Source: Rhynchospora pubera
Lineage: Eukaryota > Streptophyta > Magnoliopsida > Poales > Cyperaceae
NCBI GenBank assembly: GCA_028095005.1
Contig: CM051460.1
Location: forward strand, 163,551,461-163,615,460
DNA: 64,000 bases
Direction of reading: 5' to 3'
The position numbers and the translations under genes were made by a program. Position 1 is the stretch's first letter; each line of letters opens with the position of its first letter. Below, one piece after another: positions 10,710 through 22,243 of the stretch. The notes under the pieces were generated by a model. That model saw only the letters and a program-made list of their open reading frames with translations. It was not told the origin of the DNA and did no database searches.

Positions 10710-12260
10710 CTAAGCCACACTCGAACCACTTCCACCAATCAAAACGGATGTGGAAGTGACTTTAGGAACCCAAATCATGTTAATTGAACCGGATGTATGA
10801 TTTGCTTTCCTAACTTTGCATTCTAGTGTGACATGGCCATTCTTACCACAATAGCTGCAACAAGCACAAGTTGGCTTGTTCACTTGTGAACTTTCTCTAA
10901 CAAAATGGGTTTCAAAATGACGCCTAAGCTCCATGGCCCTAATCTTTGAATCCTTAGAGAAAGTGTATGATTGAGAGTTTCTCAAATTTGGTTTTTGAAA
11001 ACTCTTTTTGTTTTGTTGAGAGACTTTTTGATTTCCCCCATTGGTTTGAGGTCTAGTGTGTGTTATATTCCTATTCCCACCATTATTTTGAAAAGGATGA
11101 AAACACCCATCGGGTCCCTTGAAATACAAGTTGTTTGGGCCCCGATTGTTTTGGAAGTTCTTTTGAGGTCTTTGAGACCCATTTCTATTCCTACCAAAAC
11201 TCTTTTGAGCACCATTTTGAGAGCCAACAAAATTCTTTTGCCCTTGCCCGTGTGTGTTCCTACCATTTGTGCTCTTGTGATAAAGTCTCTCATTTTGTGT
11301 TGGGCTTGACATGGTTCTTGGTCTAGAAAAGGATTGATTCCTCTTTTTGAAGCCAAGACCCATTTTGTCATTGGGTTTTTGTCCCACAAACATTTTATCA
11401 AGATTCATCTTGGTGCTATGAGAAGCACTAGACGAACTTGAAGCCCTTTCATTTTTCAAAACATTTGTCTCACTCAAAGGAGTTTGACATTTTTCACAAA
11501 CACTTGATTTTTCAAAACTTTCAATCATACCCTTATACCTTGTCACCAAAGATTCAAGATCATGCACCTTAGTCGTCAAAAGACTAATTTGCTCTTTTTG
11601 ACTAGCAATAGTCTTAAGAGACTCATCAAGATAATCATTCAACCTATCAAATTGCAAGTTTGCATCATCATTCAAGCTCAAGTCATTCTCACTATCACAA
11701 TCGCTATCACTACTAGAGAAAGAGTTTAGAAGTACCTCATTTGTGACCTTAGGCAATTCAATGGCAATTGTGGATGGTTCCTCTTGAATAGTCGTTTGAG
11801 TTTGTGTGAAAGTCGATGTAGAGGATGATGCTTCATCAAGGCTAGCTTTGCTCAATGGATGCACATAGATTTTGCCTCGGTTGAACTCGTTGAAGACCTC
11901 CTTCACCAAGTCATCTAGGTCGTCATCCACCGGCATCACCACATCATTCACTTGAGCCACAAGAGCAAGGTTGTCAAAGTCGCACTCGGATTCCGAATCG
12001 GATTTAGAGGATGAGCTTGAATCGGAATCGTTGTCCCAAGTGGCTTGCATGGCTCTCTCACCCTTCTTCTTGCTCTTGTAATGTCCCTTCTTGGACTTGA
12101 ACCGGCCCTCACCCCTTCTCTTGCCACCATCTTCCTTGTCCTTCTTCAAGTGAGGGAAGAGCTTGAAGCAAGAGTACATGGTATGACCTTCTTTTTGGCA
12201 CACGAAGCAAAAGAGCTCTTTCGTCATTCTCAAGCCTTTCTTTGTTGAACTTTCCCTCAA
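10710..12260 (-). CDS. gag: Copia gag, C-terminal part with two CCHC zinc knuckles
   Basis: This open frame of 516 aa includes the knuckle CFVCQKEGHTMYSC near the start and a second CCSYCGKNGHVTLEC near the end. Both fit C-X2-C-X4-H-X4-C and would bind retroelement RNA. Between them lie a Lys/Arg-rich stretch, an acidic Ser/Asp-rich region, a coiled-coil-like segment and a long Asn/Gln/Gly-rich low-complexity region. The true in-frame start is upstream: the real Gag begins in the overlapping frame (12109-13071), and the shift must occur around 12240-12262. The frame ends with TAG, then pol opens in another frame. Long Gag proteins with extended C-terminal regions are usual in Sireviruses. Confidence 0.85.
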   Translation of the reverse strand: MRESSTKKGLRMTKELFCFVCQKEGHTMYSCFKLFPHLKKDKEDGGKRRGEGRFKSKKGHYKSKKKGERAMQATWDNDSDSSSSSKSDSESECDFDNLALVAQVNDVVMPVDDDLDDLVKEVFNEFNRGKIYVHPLSKASLDEASSSTSTFTQTQTTIQEEPSTIAIELPKVTNEVLLNSFSSSDSDCDSENDLSLNDDANLQFDRLNDYLDESLKTIASQKEQISLLTTKVHDLESLVTRYKGMIESFEKSSVCEKCQTPLSETNVLKNERASSSSSASHSTKMNLDKMFVGQKPNDKMGLGFKKRNQSFSRPRTMSSPTQNERLYHKSTNGRNTHGQGQKNFVGSQNGAQKSFGRNRNGSQRPQKNFQNNRGPNNLYFKGPDGCFHPFQNNGGNRNITHTRPQTNGGNQKVSQQNKKSFQKPNLRNSQSYTFSKDSKIRAMELRRHFETHFVRESSQVNKPTCACCSYCGKNGHVTLECKVRKANHTSGSINMIWVPKVTSTSVLIGGSGSSVA

Positions 12261-13071
12261 AGATCATGATGGCTCGAAACATCTTTGAGAGAATGGCTCC
12301 TTGCTTGTCCTCATCGAGGTCGATGATGCCTTTGGCCTTGTCACTTGAGTGGCGGTGTCTCCCTTGGTGGTTGTCGTTGTGGCGGTTCTTGGAAGGGGAT
12401 GCCTTGTTGTCACTTGCCGCCAATGCCACGGTCTTGGGCTCATACTTCAACTCTCCAAGTTGCTTGAGCTTCTCCTCCACGCACCGGTAATGAGTATAGA
12501 TGATCTCCGGTGTGAGGTTGTTGTGGGACCTTTGTTGTGTCTCAAGAGTCGAGATGAGAGTGTCGAATTGAGGTCTTCCCACCAAAGCCCTAAGCAATCT
12601 TCCTATAACACGACTATTAGATAAGGACTCTCCTATGTTAGTGAATTCATCGAGCAATTGTATAAATCGAGTATACATCTCCTCGATGCATTCACCTTCC
12701 CGTATGCGGAAATTATCCAATCTAGACTCTAACTCAAATTGTCGAGAGCTTTTGATTAGAGAATTTCCTTCATAACGGTTCAAGAGAGAAACCCACATTT
12801 CATGTGCACTAGTAGAGCTACCAAAAATAGCCGCTATGGACTCATGTACCGAATTTAGCAAGACATTAACGGCATTATCATTTTTGGTCCTAATGGTCTT
12901 AGAGGCATGGGTTTCTCTACCTTCACTATCAACAATTGGTGTGTATGGCTTATCAACAACCTCCCAAAGATCAATCAAGTTAAGGTATACAACCATACAT
13001 CTCTTCCAATAACGGAAGTTCTTGCAAGTGGAACCAAACTTGTCCGGTTTTTCTATCACCCTAGAGGCCAT
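12109..13071 (-). CDS. gag: Copia gag, N-terminal (capsid-like) part, ends after a frameshift
   Basis: The ATG at 13069-13071 lies 45 bp inside the primer site and opens MASRVIEKPDKF, a typical plant Copia Gag start. The first 200 residues match the UBN2/retrotran-gag type, with MWVSLLNRYEG followed by a helical region and a stretch like RLLRALVGRPQFDTLIS. After about residue 275 the sequence becomes Arg/Leu-rich nonsense, while the zinc-knuckle frame begins in the +1/-1 alternative. A single-base indel near 12240-12262 best explains this. Programmed frameshifting is possible, but I see no obvious slippery heptamer. Confidence 0.85.
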   Translation of the reverse strand: MASRVIEKPDKFGSTCKNFRYWKRCMVVYLNLIDLWEVVDKPYTPIVDSEGRETHASKTIRTKNDNAVNVLLNSVHESIAAIFGSSTSAHEMWVSLLNRYEGNSLIKSSRQFELESRLDNFRIREGECIEEMYTRFIQLLDEFTNIGESLSNSRVIGRLLRALVGRPQFDTLISTLETQQRSHNNLTPEIIYTHYRCVEEKLKQLGELKYEPKTVALAASDNKASPSKNRHNDNHQGRHRHSSDKAKGIIDLDEDKQGAILSKMFRAIMIFEGKFNKERLENDERALLLRVPKRRSYHVLLLQALPSLEEGQGRWWQEKG

Positions 13072-13115
13072 GAATCGAGGTTATCTACCTAACAAGATGG
13101 TCAAAAGATAACCCC

Positions 13116-13128
13116 TGCTCTGATACCA
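13116..13128 (-). other. Primer binding site for initiator tRNA-Met
   Basis: The minus strand reads TGGTATCAGAGCA just inside the 5' LTR, complementary to the 3' end of plant initiator tRNA-Met. The same site occurs in the second Copia element at 41098. Confidence 0.95.
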
Positions 13129-13131
13129 CTT

Positions 13132-14698
13132 TGTTGTCCCTAATTTAAAGGCCTAGAGGGGGGTGAATAGGCACAAAAACAAAGTTCTAAACCGGTATGG
13201 TCAATATTTGGTTCAATTCAAAGTTGTTCTAACAAAAGCAAACAAAGCACAAGCAATTCACAATTCAAGAAAGGTAAAGAGAGAAGAGAAGAAGTGACAC
13301 GCGATGTATTACGGAGTTCCGACCCGCTAGGAAGTGCTAGCCTTAGTCGTACGTCTCCGGGAGTTTCGCAACCTCGAAATGGGCGCGCTCCGTTCAATTC
13401 CACACGAACGGGACTACAAATTCGAACCAAATCACCTTGTTACAAACACTCTCAAGGTGGATCGGCCTAACTCGATTAAACAATCTCAAACACACAAAGG
13501 ATTGAGGCTCTAACCAAATCACTCAACAAATCTAGCAATTAACACTAGTGGATTGGTTTAGCACACTCTAATCTCAATGATTTTGCTAAAATAATGCTCA
13601 AACACAAGAGAGTATATTGTCTAACTGGTTGGAGCTCAAAAGGGAGGAGTTTCAAAGGTTTCAAAAGTGTCTAAACAGTTCCAAGAGGCCCCATATATAT
13701 AGAGGGCGCCAACAGCTCCAAAGACCAGTCAAAACAGACTCTGGCGTTATACAACGCTATATGCCGTTGTACAACGCCTAAATAGCCGTTGAAAAATCAA
13801 ACGGTCACAGACAATAACGTTATGAGTTGTCAGAGCGTTGTGTAACGCTGTATAGCGTTGCACAACGCTTCAGCAAAAATCCAAAGCAGAAGTTCGACAG
13901 TTCCGTTGGAACTTGTCAGAGCGTTGTGTAACGCTGGGTAGCGTTGCACAACGAAGTCAAGAAGAGAAACAAGGTAGATCTGACAAACTCAAACAATATT
14001 GTCAGAACGTCATACGACGCTGACTGCCGTCACACAACGGCGCCATTGCACAACGCTATACAGCGTTGCACTACGCGTCCAGAGCGATTGAGCGAAGTCT
14101 GAGCGAATTTTAGAGCGTTACACAACGCTACAATGCATGAAACATTGCAGCATGCATGCAGCATCGATGCAGATCGATGTCTGAGCAATGCAGAGATGCC
14201 TGTTTCATACTGCGTTGTACAACGCTGAGTAGCGTTACACAACGTATGAGTGGAAGTGTTGTGTAACGTTACTTAGCGTTGCTCAACGTTCTGACAAGGG
14301 GAAATAATGGATTTAACTGGTATAAAACAAATGAACTAACGTTGCACAACGCTACTGAGCGTTGTGTAACGCTGTTCCAACCTTGTCAGAGATTTTGCAA
14401 TTTAAAATCGAATTAACTCAGCGTTGTGTAACGGCAACTGGCGTTGTATGACGCTGGACAGAAAAACTGAGCATTTTACCAGCAAATTGATTGAGATTAG
14501 TTTAGAGTATAATTAAACCTTAATTACTGACTCTAACTAGACCAAAACAATCTCTTGAAGCTCCAAACTAAGTGCCACACTTGCTTTAATCCATTCTCCA
14601 ATAAATTTAGCTATAAAAACACTAAAAAGCAATGTTAGTTTAAAGGTTTCGGTGTTGTTTTGCAAATCGGCAAATCGAGAGAAAATATTTAACCAACA
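13132..14698 (-). repeat. 5' LTR of the Sirevirus-like Copia element
   Basis: Same boundaries as the left LTR (TGTTGTCCC to ACCAACA). It contains the palindrome array at about 13740-14460. Where the left LTR is rearranged near 4300, this copy agrees with the solo LTR at 38351-39918, so this form is ancestral. Confidence 0.95.
13691..13706 (-). promoter_or_regulatory. TATA-box region of the 5' LTR
   Basis: The minus strand reads CCCTCTATATATATGG, a strong TATA-like motif. It sits downstream of the palindrome array in the direction of transcription and is preserved in all three LTR copies. It is the likely start region for the element transcript. Confidence 0.7.
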
Positions 14699-17345
14699 GT
14701 AATTAATCACATAATGTGCATATTTTACAGATTCTGAGTATATTTAAACTCTTTACATAGTCTAGAATTTGTTTATGAACACACTAGTTTGAAACGATTG
14801 AATTATTCATTGTAATTACACATATAATATGCATATTATATAGATTCTTTGTATATTTGGGTATTTCAAGCAATTTTGCATTTATTTCAATTTATTTGAT
14901 CACAATAATCTGTATTTATGCTATATATATAGTCTAGAATATGTTTAGAAACTCACGTATTCAGAACAATTGGATTATACATTGTAATTACGCCAAAAAT
15001 GCCCAGATTTGAAAGATTTTGGGTATATTTAAGCATTACAAGCTATTTTGCATTCATTTTAAGTGTTTTGATCACGTTAATATATATTTAAGCTCTTTAT
15101 ATAGTCGAGAATGTGTTTATGAGCTAAGTTATTCAGAATAATTCGATTATACATTGTAATTATTCACACAGTTTACATATTTTACAGATTCTGAGTGTAT
15201 TTGAGCATTTGAAGCGGTTTTGCATTCATTTTAAATCATTTAATCACAATAATCTGTATTTAAGATTTTTATATAGTCAAGAATATATTTATGAACTCAC
15301 TTATTCAAAACGATTGCTTTATACATTATAATTACGAATATAATGTGCAAATTTTAATGATTCGGAGTATATTTGAGCATTTCAAGCAATTTTGCATTCA
15401 TTTTTAAGCCATTTGATCACAATAATCTATATATATGCTATTTTTATAGTCTAGAATATGTTTAGGTGGTTAATTAATCAAAAAGATTGGTTTATACATT
15501 GTAATTATACACATAATATACAGATTTTGCAGATTCTGAGTATATTTGAGAATTTCAAGCGATTTTGAATTCATTTTAGTCATTTGATCATAACAATGTA
15601 TTTTTAAGTTCTTTATATAGTCTAGAATATGTTTATGAGCTCACTTATTCAAAACAATTGGATTATACATTATAATTATTCATATAATTTGCATTTTATA
15701 CATATTCTAAGTACAATTGAGCATTTCAAGCCATTTTGTATTCATATTAAGTGTTTTGATCACATTAATCTATATTTAAACTCTTTATATAGTCTAAACT
15801 ATGTTTGTGATATCACTTATTCAAAACAATTGGATTATACATTATAATTATGCACATAATGTGCAGATTTTAAAGATTCTGAGTATATTTGAGCATTTCA
15901 AGCAATTTTTGCATTCAATTTAAGAAATTGGTTCACAATAATTTGTACTTAAGTTCTTTATATAGTCTAGAATATGTTTATAAACTCACTTATTCAAAAC
16001 GATCGGAGTATATATTGTAATTACTCACATAATTTGCAGATTTTACAGATTCTGAGTATATTTGAGCATTTCAAGCAATTTTGCATTAATTTTAAGTTAT
16101 TTGATGACAATAATCTATATTTAAGCTCTTTATATAGATTATAATATGTTCATGAACTCACTTATTCAAAACAATTGGATTATACGTTGTAATTACGAAT
16201 CTGATGTGTAGATTTTAAAGATTCTGAGTATATCTGAGCATTTCAAGAGATTTTGCATTCATTTTAAGTCACTTGATCACAATAATCTATATTTAAGCTC
16301 TTTATATAGTCTAGAATATGTTTAGAAGATCAATTATTCAAAACTATTGGTTTATATATTGTAATTATTAACATAATATACAGATTTTACAGTTTCTGAG
16401 TATATTTGAGCATTTCAAATGATTTTGTATTCATTTTAAGTCATTTGATCATAATAATCTATAATTATGCTCTTTATATAGTTTTAAATATATTTATAAA
16501 CTCACTTATTAAAAAATGATTGGATTATACATTGTAATTATTCGCATAATTTACAAATTTAATAGATTCTTTGTATATTTGAAAAGCGATTTTGCATTCA
16601 TTTTAAGTCATTTGATCACAATAATCTATATTTAAGCTCTTTATGTGGTTTATAATATGTTTATGAACTAACTTATTTAAAACGATTGGATTATACATTG
16701 TAATTACACACATAATGTGCAGATTTTACAGATTCTGAGTATATTTGAGTATTTCAATAGATTTTGTATTTATTTTAAGTTATTTTATCATAATAATCTA
16801 TATTTAAGCTCTTTATATAGTCTAGAATATGTTTATGAACTCAACTTTTTCAAAATCATTGGATTATGCATTTTAATTATGCACATGATGTGCATATTTT
16901 ACAGATTCTTAGTATATTTGAACATTTCAAACAATTTTGCATTCATTTTAAGTTATTTGATCACAATAATCTATATTTAAGCTTTTTATATAGTCTAGAA
17001 TATGTTTATGAGCTTAATTATTCAAAACGATTGTATTATACATTGTAATTATTCACATTATGTGCAGATTTTATGGATTATGAGTATATTTGAGCATTTC
17101 AAGAGATTTTGCATTCATTTTAAATCATTTGATCATAGTAATTTATATTAAGCTCTTGATATAATTTAGAATATGTTTATGGACTCATTTATTCAAAACA
17201 ATTGGATTATACATTGTAATTATTCACATAATGTGTAGATTTTATATATTCTGAGCATATTTGAGCATTTCAAGCGATTTTACATTCATTTTAAGTAATT
17301 TGATCATAATAATCTATATTATGCTATTTATATAGACTAAAATAT
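14699..17345. repeat. AT-rich satellite array, monomer about 172 bp (right block)
   Basis: The array continues from the left block after the Copia element, beginning with the second copy of the duplication GTAAT. The first monomer is short: the part from TGAGTATATTT jumps to AAACTCTTTACATAG and lacks about 60 bp. About 15 further monomers follow. The last recognisable phrase (TATATAGACTAAAATATGTT) ends near 17345. Confidence 0.95.
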
Positions 17346-18599
17346 GTTGACGGTCTTACTTAAAACATGATGATATTGATATTTTGGTTAGATATTCACA
17401 TTATTATTAACATATATAAAAATTAATATAATAGAAACCAAACTTTAAATTATGTAAAAGAATATTGTATCGAGCGAAACTCGATGTCCAACTCTATTTT
17501 ATTATACAAAAGAGAAAAATTAACCCTCTAGAGTTTCGACTCTTTTATTTTTAAGAGCCATTACATATCTTTAAATATGATAAATCAAAACCACTATACT
17601 TTAACGTTATTGGGCTCTTAATCATCAAAAGAAATCTCGGTTTCAATTGATTAAAGTTTCTTCAGCAAACTCACATACGCATACTTAATATCTAGTACCC
17701 TTTCTGTATCAAAAGTGAAACGCAAGATCCTAATAAGTTTTCAAACTTTTATACATTAACGACTCTTAATTAACAAATGATATCTCGAACCAAGTAGTAA
17801 TATTGAATTCGTTATAATACAACATTTGACTTTAAATATATTTTGTTCATCAGAACCACACTATAAAATCAGCACTCACTGTTAAATTTTTTGCCGATAA
17901 TCACCCTCATCGAGTGAAAGTCTCTGAAAGATTAGTTCATTTTAATCAACGAAATCAAAGAAACAGCAATGAATAAAAAAATGAGCACAAGGTTCAGACG
18001 ATCAAATTTGTTCTTTTGTTGGAACTCAAATTCATGGAGCACTACATGCATGGCAGTACAAATAAACTACGGCACTTATGCTACTACTTACCAGAAACAA
18101 AATCCGACAGACTCACCTCCACTACAGCACGGAGATACGCTGATAAAATTTTCGTTTTCCAAAAACAGCAGTACAGAATTGAAGATACTGTATAATCTCT
18201 ACCGGTCATCAGATATAAAAACTTTTTTTTAACAAAAAGATGCTCGAATACACATCACAATATTTCACTATGACATAGACTTCACTCGAGTTTTTTATCA
18301 GGTGGTCTAATTTTATATGATTGCACGTTGTCAATTTATCTAATCAAGGTGTGCTTCCACATGCTATCAAGCGCAGTACATGTAAATAGCTAATAATGCA
18401 TAGTTTAAGTCCTTTTCTTAACAGATTGAACCAGCTACATTAAGCAGATTCTTTAACAGAAACCAGGACTAAATGGAAAGCACGGGATCTTTTTTACTAC
18501 AGAAATACATGGATCAAAAGCCCAACACAATCTCTCACGTCTTACCTTCCATATATCTTTTTTGGGCCGAAGCAATCCGATTCTCTTTCGGGTATGATA
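17346..18599. other. Intergenic, nothing recognised
   Basis: Unique-looking AT-rich sequence. An 87-codon frame at 17969-18232 has no recognisable motif and I do not call it a gene. Confidence 0.5.
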
Positions 18600-19340
18600 T
18601 GCACCATTCAATAAAATAGTATCCAAAATATCCACCATCACTAGAGACAATAAAATGAACTTTTTGGAAGCCCAGACTCTGATTTTTCGCTCGCTGACAT
18701 CATCATTTTCGTACTATTACGCCATCAAAAAAATAAAACAAAAAATTTCGAAAAAAAATTTTCAAAATTTTTTTCCTCGCGCTGACGTCATAAAAAATGG
18801 ATGGATTTTTGTGTTTAGTTAGATGCGCTAAGGGATGAGTTAAACTAATTATGTTTTCAATAAGATACAGTGATAATATGAAGTTTTAGATTTTCGTATT
18901 CAATTAAACACATTAAAGGATGAGTTTAAAGTGTTTATGTGTTCAGTTAGTTGCAAAAGAAATTTGATTTTGTAGTTTCTTGTGCTCAGTTTAGCACGTT
19001 AAAGGATGAATTTAAAGTGTTTATGTGTTCAGTTAGTTGCAGCAGAAAATTGATTTCGTAGTATTTGTGTTCGATTAAACTGGTTAAGGAATCAATTAAA
19101 ACACCTCAAGGGATGAGTTAAATTGAGTTATGTGTTCAGTTAGATAAATTGGTAATATGACGGATTAGTTCTGATATGACATAAATATGAACATTTAAAA
19201 CAACAAAACAAATACTTACAACAACAAAACGAAGAGACACAAGTATTAATTAAATAAAGAAACAACATAAATAAAGAACAAACAAACCAAACACTTATAC
19301 CAACAAAACGAATATTTACAACAATAAACTGAACATATAT
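18600..19340 (+). repeat. Left arm of a long inverted repeat, internally sub-repeated
   Basis: Read on plus, this arm matches the reverse complement of 33112-33780 over most of its length. Shared landmarks, in order, are the pair GCTGACATCA and GCTGACGTCAT, several copies of a unit GTGTTCAGTTAGATGC about 80-100 bp apart with GTTAAGGGATGA between, then ACATTTAAAACAACAAAACA and TTAATTAAATAAAGAAACAA. Long sub-repeated terminal arms are typical of Mutator-like elements. I could not find a target-site duplication at the outer edge. Confidence 0.75.
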
Positions 19341-19659
19341 ACCAATTTCAGAGCTAAATTCTGTGCTAAATAAATTTTCATGGCTTGTGTTTTCTTCCTC
19401 GTGGGTATCAGTTTTGTTACTTCTGTAGTTTGCAATGTCCTCTTTATCATCACATATACTTTCACCTATGTTTTCCTTGTTCTCTGATTTCAAATCCTCC
19501 TGTCATAAAGTAAAATAATCATAAAAAAAATACATAATGAAATAAAATGATCCCTTAGAGACACCAACCTAACACATAATGAAATAAGATGATCAATAAA
19601 AAAAAGAATAGTTCAACAGAATTCCAGAAATGTAAGTTTGGATAACTTTTCAAACCTCA

Positions 19660-20013
19660 TTAGCAACCGGGGAGGACATGCTTGAACTCCTCATAAGCTT
19701 CCTTTATCAAACATAAGATTTATGTCAAATAAATTTCCTGCTTAAATCAACCAAAATGAAAAAAGACTAAAGGATCCGTTCAAAACATACAGGATAAGCA
19801 TCAAGTGCACATGGAGTCAGACCCACGCGAAGGCACTGAATCACCAATTCACGACCTCTCTTGTTCATTTCCCCAAAAGTTCGATAAAATTCTAACAAAA
19901 CCATACATACAAACAAATTAAGAAACAGTAAGCAAATAAAACACGAAAAAAGTGATAAAAAACAGCACAAAATAAAACATAAAACCTGCTTCTGGAGACG
20001 AAAAGATTGGCAT
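19660..20013 (-). CDS. Small spliced gene-like unit, 56 aa, not recognised
   Basis: Three exons can be joined in frame on the minus strand: 20013-19986, 19891-19791 and 19701-19660. The donors are CAG/GTTTTATG and CCT/GTATGT, and the acceptors are TTGTTAG and a weak ATAAAG. The predicted product starts MPIFSSPEAEFYRTF, continues with NKRGRELVIQCLRVGLTPC and ends EEFKHVLPGC before TAA. A CT-rich leader with repeated CTCTCCGACCA units precedes it (20040-20170). The dense exon-like structure just inside a long terminal repeat arm suggests a gene fragment captured by a Mutator-like element. I do not recognise the family. A further exon-like stretch lies at about 19340-19500. Confidence 0.4.
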
Positions 20014-20485
20014 GCCATGCGTGCCGTCTCAGATCTTATGCGAAGAGAAGGGTGATGTTGAGGGAGAGGAGAGAGGCGATTTGGTTTGGTCGGAGAGGAG
20101 AGAGGCGATCGGCTAGGGTTCTGGTCTGGTCGGAGAGGAGATGAGAGGAGAGAGGCGATTGGCTAGGTTTGGAATAAGAGATGAGATTTAAATAGATTGG
20201 GCCAATTGTTAGGTCCATAAAAAACCTGTTTAGAGCTTGTGGATGCTATTGGTTTGGATGGTAGATAGTAATTCTCATTTTCTTTGCTTGAACGCACCAG
20301 ATTACCTCTTACACGAATCACATCCACCTATGATCTGAACCGTCCGATCAATGATGGATGACCCGTGATTAATATCAGGCTCGTCGAGATTCATGCGCCC
20401 GTAAAAATCTGTTCCTAAAAATTAGATCGGATGGTTCAGATCAAAGGTTGGCACTCTGCTGACAGCAGAGGATACTGGTGCACCT

Positions 20486-20552
20486 CTTGCAACTAGCGCA
20501 CCTCTTAACCACACGTGATCTTGCAACTAGCGCACCTTTTAACCACACGTGA
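20486..20552. repeat. Direct 34-bp duplication
   Basis: The unit beginning CTTGCAACTAGCGCACC and ending AACCACACGTGA occurs twice in tandem with a single mismatch. Each copy contains the G-box core CACGTG. Confidence 0.8.
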
Positions 20553-22240
20553 CTGAATTTGTTTCTGTGCTTTCAGTTTCAGAATTCGTTCAGAAGCAAT
20601 AGTGATCATGAAATTGATACATAAAGTTGTGGTTTGGTCAAATGCTGATGATTGATCTTGTCAGGTTAAACGCAAGTGTCCACTCAATCATTGGAATTGC
20701 AGTCCAGTTTGGTGCCTAGAATTTGTCTAGATCAGATTACTGCATTTCCGTTTTTATTTTGTAATAGGATGTTGTTATGTGACTATTATCTACTGTCAAT
20801 TAATTGTGATAATTTTGATGCTGTCATTTATGTTGATACAGTTATTGGTTTTAATTATGTGTCTATTATATGCTGTAATTACCCATTGCTGTTATTGGTT
20901 TACCATGAAGCGCATGGTATAGGTGTCATTGCAGGCACTGTACCACTATTATCCAAGCTGGTACATTACCCATTTTTATTTAGTAATTAGTATTTATAAT
21001 AAAGCAATGGAAGTATGTACATTGTCCCACTTGTTTTGGATCATTTTGGCCATATTTTGGAGGCAAGAGTAGACAAGTTATTTTAGAGCATTTTGGCAAC
21101 ATTTTGTAAGAAGTTATATTAGTATAGTGTTGAAAGAAGTTTATGTTGTTATTTTGTAAAAGTCAAGGATACAATTGCATAAAATGGTGTATTTTGTCAT
21201 TTCTTCTGGATCTGAATTTGTAAAAATCAAGGACACAATTACAGTACTGAGCTTTAAGAAGATTCTGACATTGTCTCTTTGGAAGCCTTGAATCACGAAG
21301 AATTATCGACAAGTACTATTAATTGGGTGCCTGTTTATTTACCTTTTTTGTGGATACTTCTTCTAAATAGCAATTTGCATTTGTGCCTATATACCTTACA
21401 GAGCTTTCGTAGCTTCTTACTGATGTATATAATTTTCTAGTAACAGAATGCCAGGACTATGGTGGAAGAAATGGTTTTGGAGTAAGAAAGGGCTGTGAAA
21501 ATAAGAGCAAACAAGATGATGTAATTACTTCCAATTTTTTTTTTTTTGCAATTGTAAAGAAGTATAGTGTTCAAGGGCTTAATTGCTTAAATGATATTCA
21601 CTGCTATTTTGTAAAACTCAGTAACGAAAAGTTGTTTTGATATTTAAATTGAATATGTTGCAATTGGATCTCCATGTTGTTCTTTCAAACATTTCCCTTT
21701 TTAAACTTATGTTGCAATTGTTTCGTTTTTTTGACTTATGTGTTAAGAGCACGGGGGGGGGGGGGGGGGGGTGTTTACAGGTACAAGTACCTATCCTCAG
21801 AGTACAGGTACCTGTCCTCGGTTTTAAGAGTGAAGGGGCTTAATTGTTTCGTTCTATATTTTTGTTGGTTACTTCAATGTAAAATTAAAGTCTTTTATAT
21901 GGACTCAGGTACATGCTTAACAGCAGGTACATGTTATATGGACTCAGGTTCCAAAAACATTCTTAATAACAGGTATTATTGAATCTTTTATGTGGACTCG
22001 TCCAATCTAAAAAAAAAAAAAGAAACTTCAGCATGCAAACATGCACTTCTTAATAAAAATGACGCATACAGGCAACTTCAAAATAAATATGCAAATTAGC
22101 CCAACTGAATAAATTGGAGAATTAAAATTGTGCGTATAAATACAATAGAATATGTTTCCTTATAAATACTTCCAATTCGTGCTTTACTGATAACACAATA
22201 GAACTTCACCGGAAACAGAAAATAATAAACTGAATAGAAC
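20553..22240. other. Intergenic with a 19-G homopolymer
   Basis: No gene is recognised. A run of 19 G stands at 21753-21771, followed by tandemly related GTACAGGTACCTGTCCTC phrases. The surroundings are T-rich. Confidence 0.5.
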
Positions 22241-22243
22241 TTA

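Larger units (their letters stand above)
3006..14698 (-). mobile_element. Copia LTR retrotransposon, Sirevirus-like, full length with two LTRs
   Basis: An 11.7-kb element on the minus strand, bounded by LTRs of 1,569 and 1,567 bp that start TGTTG and end CAACA and are flanked by the 5-bp duplication GTAAT. In transcription order it holds the 5' LTR (right), a tRNA-iMet primer site, gag, pol in Copia order (protease, integrase, reverse transcriptase, RNase H), a separate 3' ORF, several polypurine tracts and the 3' LTR (left). An extra ORF after pol and multiple polypurine tracts are features of the Sirevirus lineage; the lineage call is an inference. The LTRs differ at only a handful of sites, so insertion is recent. 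Gag is split by a frameshift and gag-pol by a stop, so autonomy is doubtful. Confidence 0.95.

Noticed and set aside
7586..12490. Plus-strand ORFs opposite gag and pol
   Set aside because: They are shadows of the minus-strand Copia frames.
17969..18232. 87-codon plus-strand frame as a gene
   Set aside because: No motif, no splice or promoter context, and its length is expected by chance in this composition.
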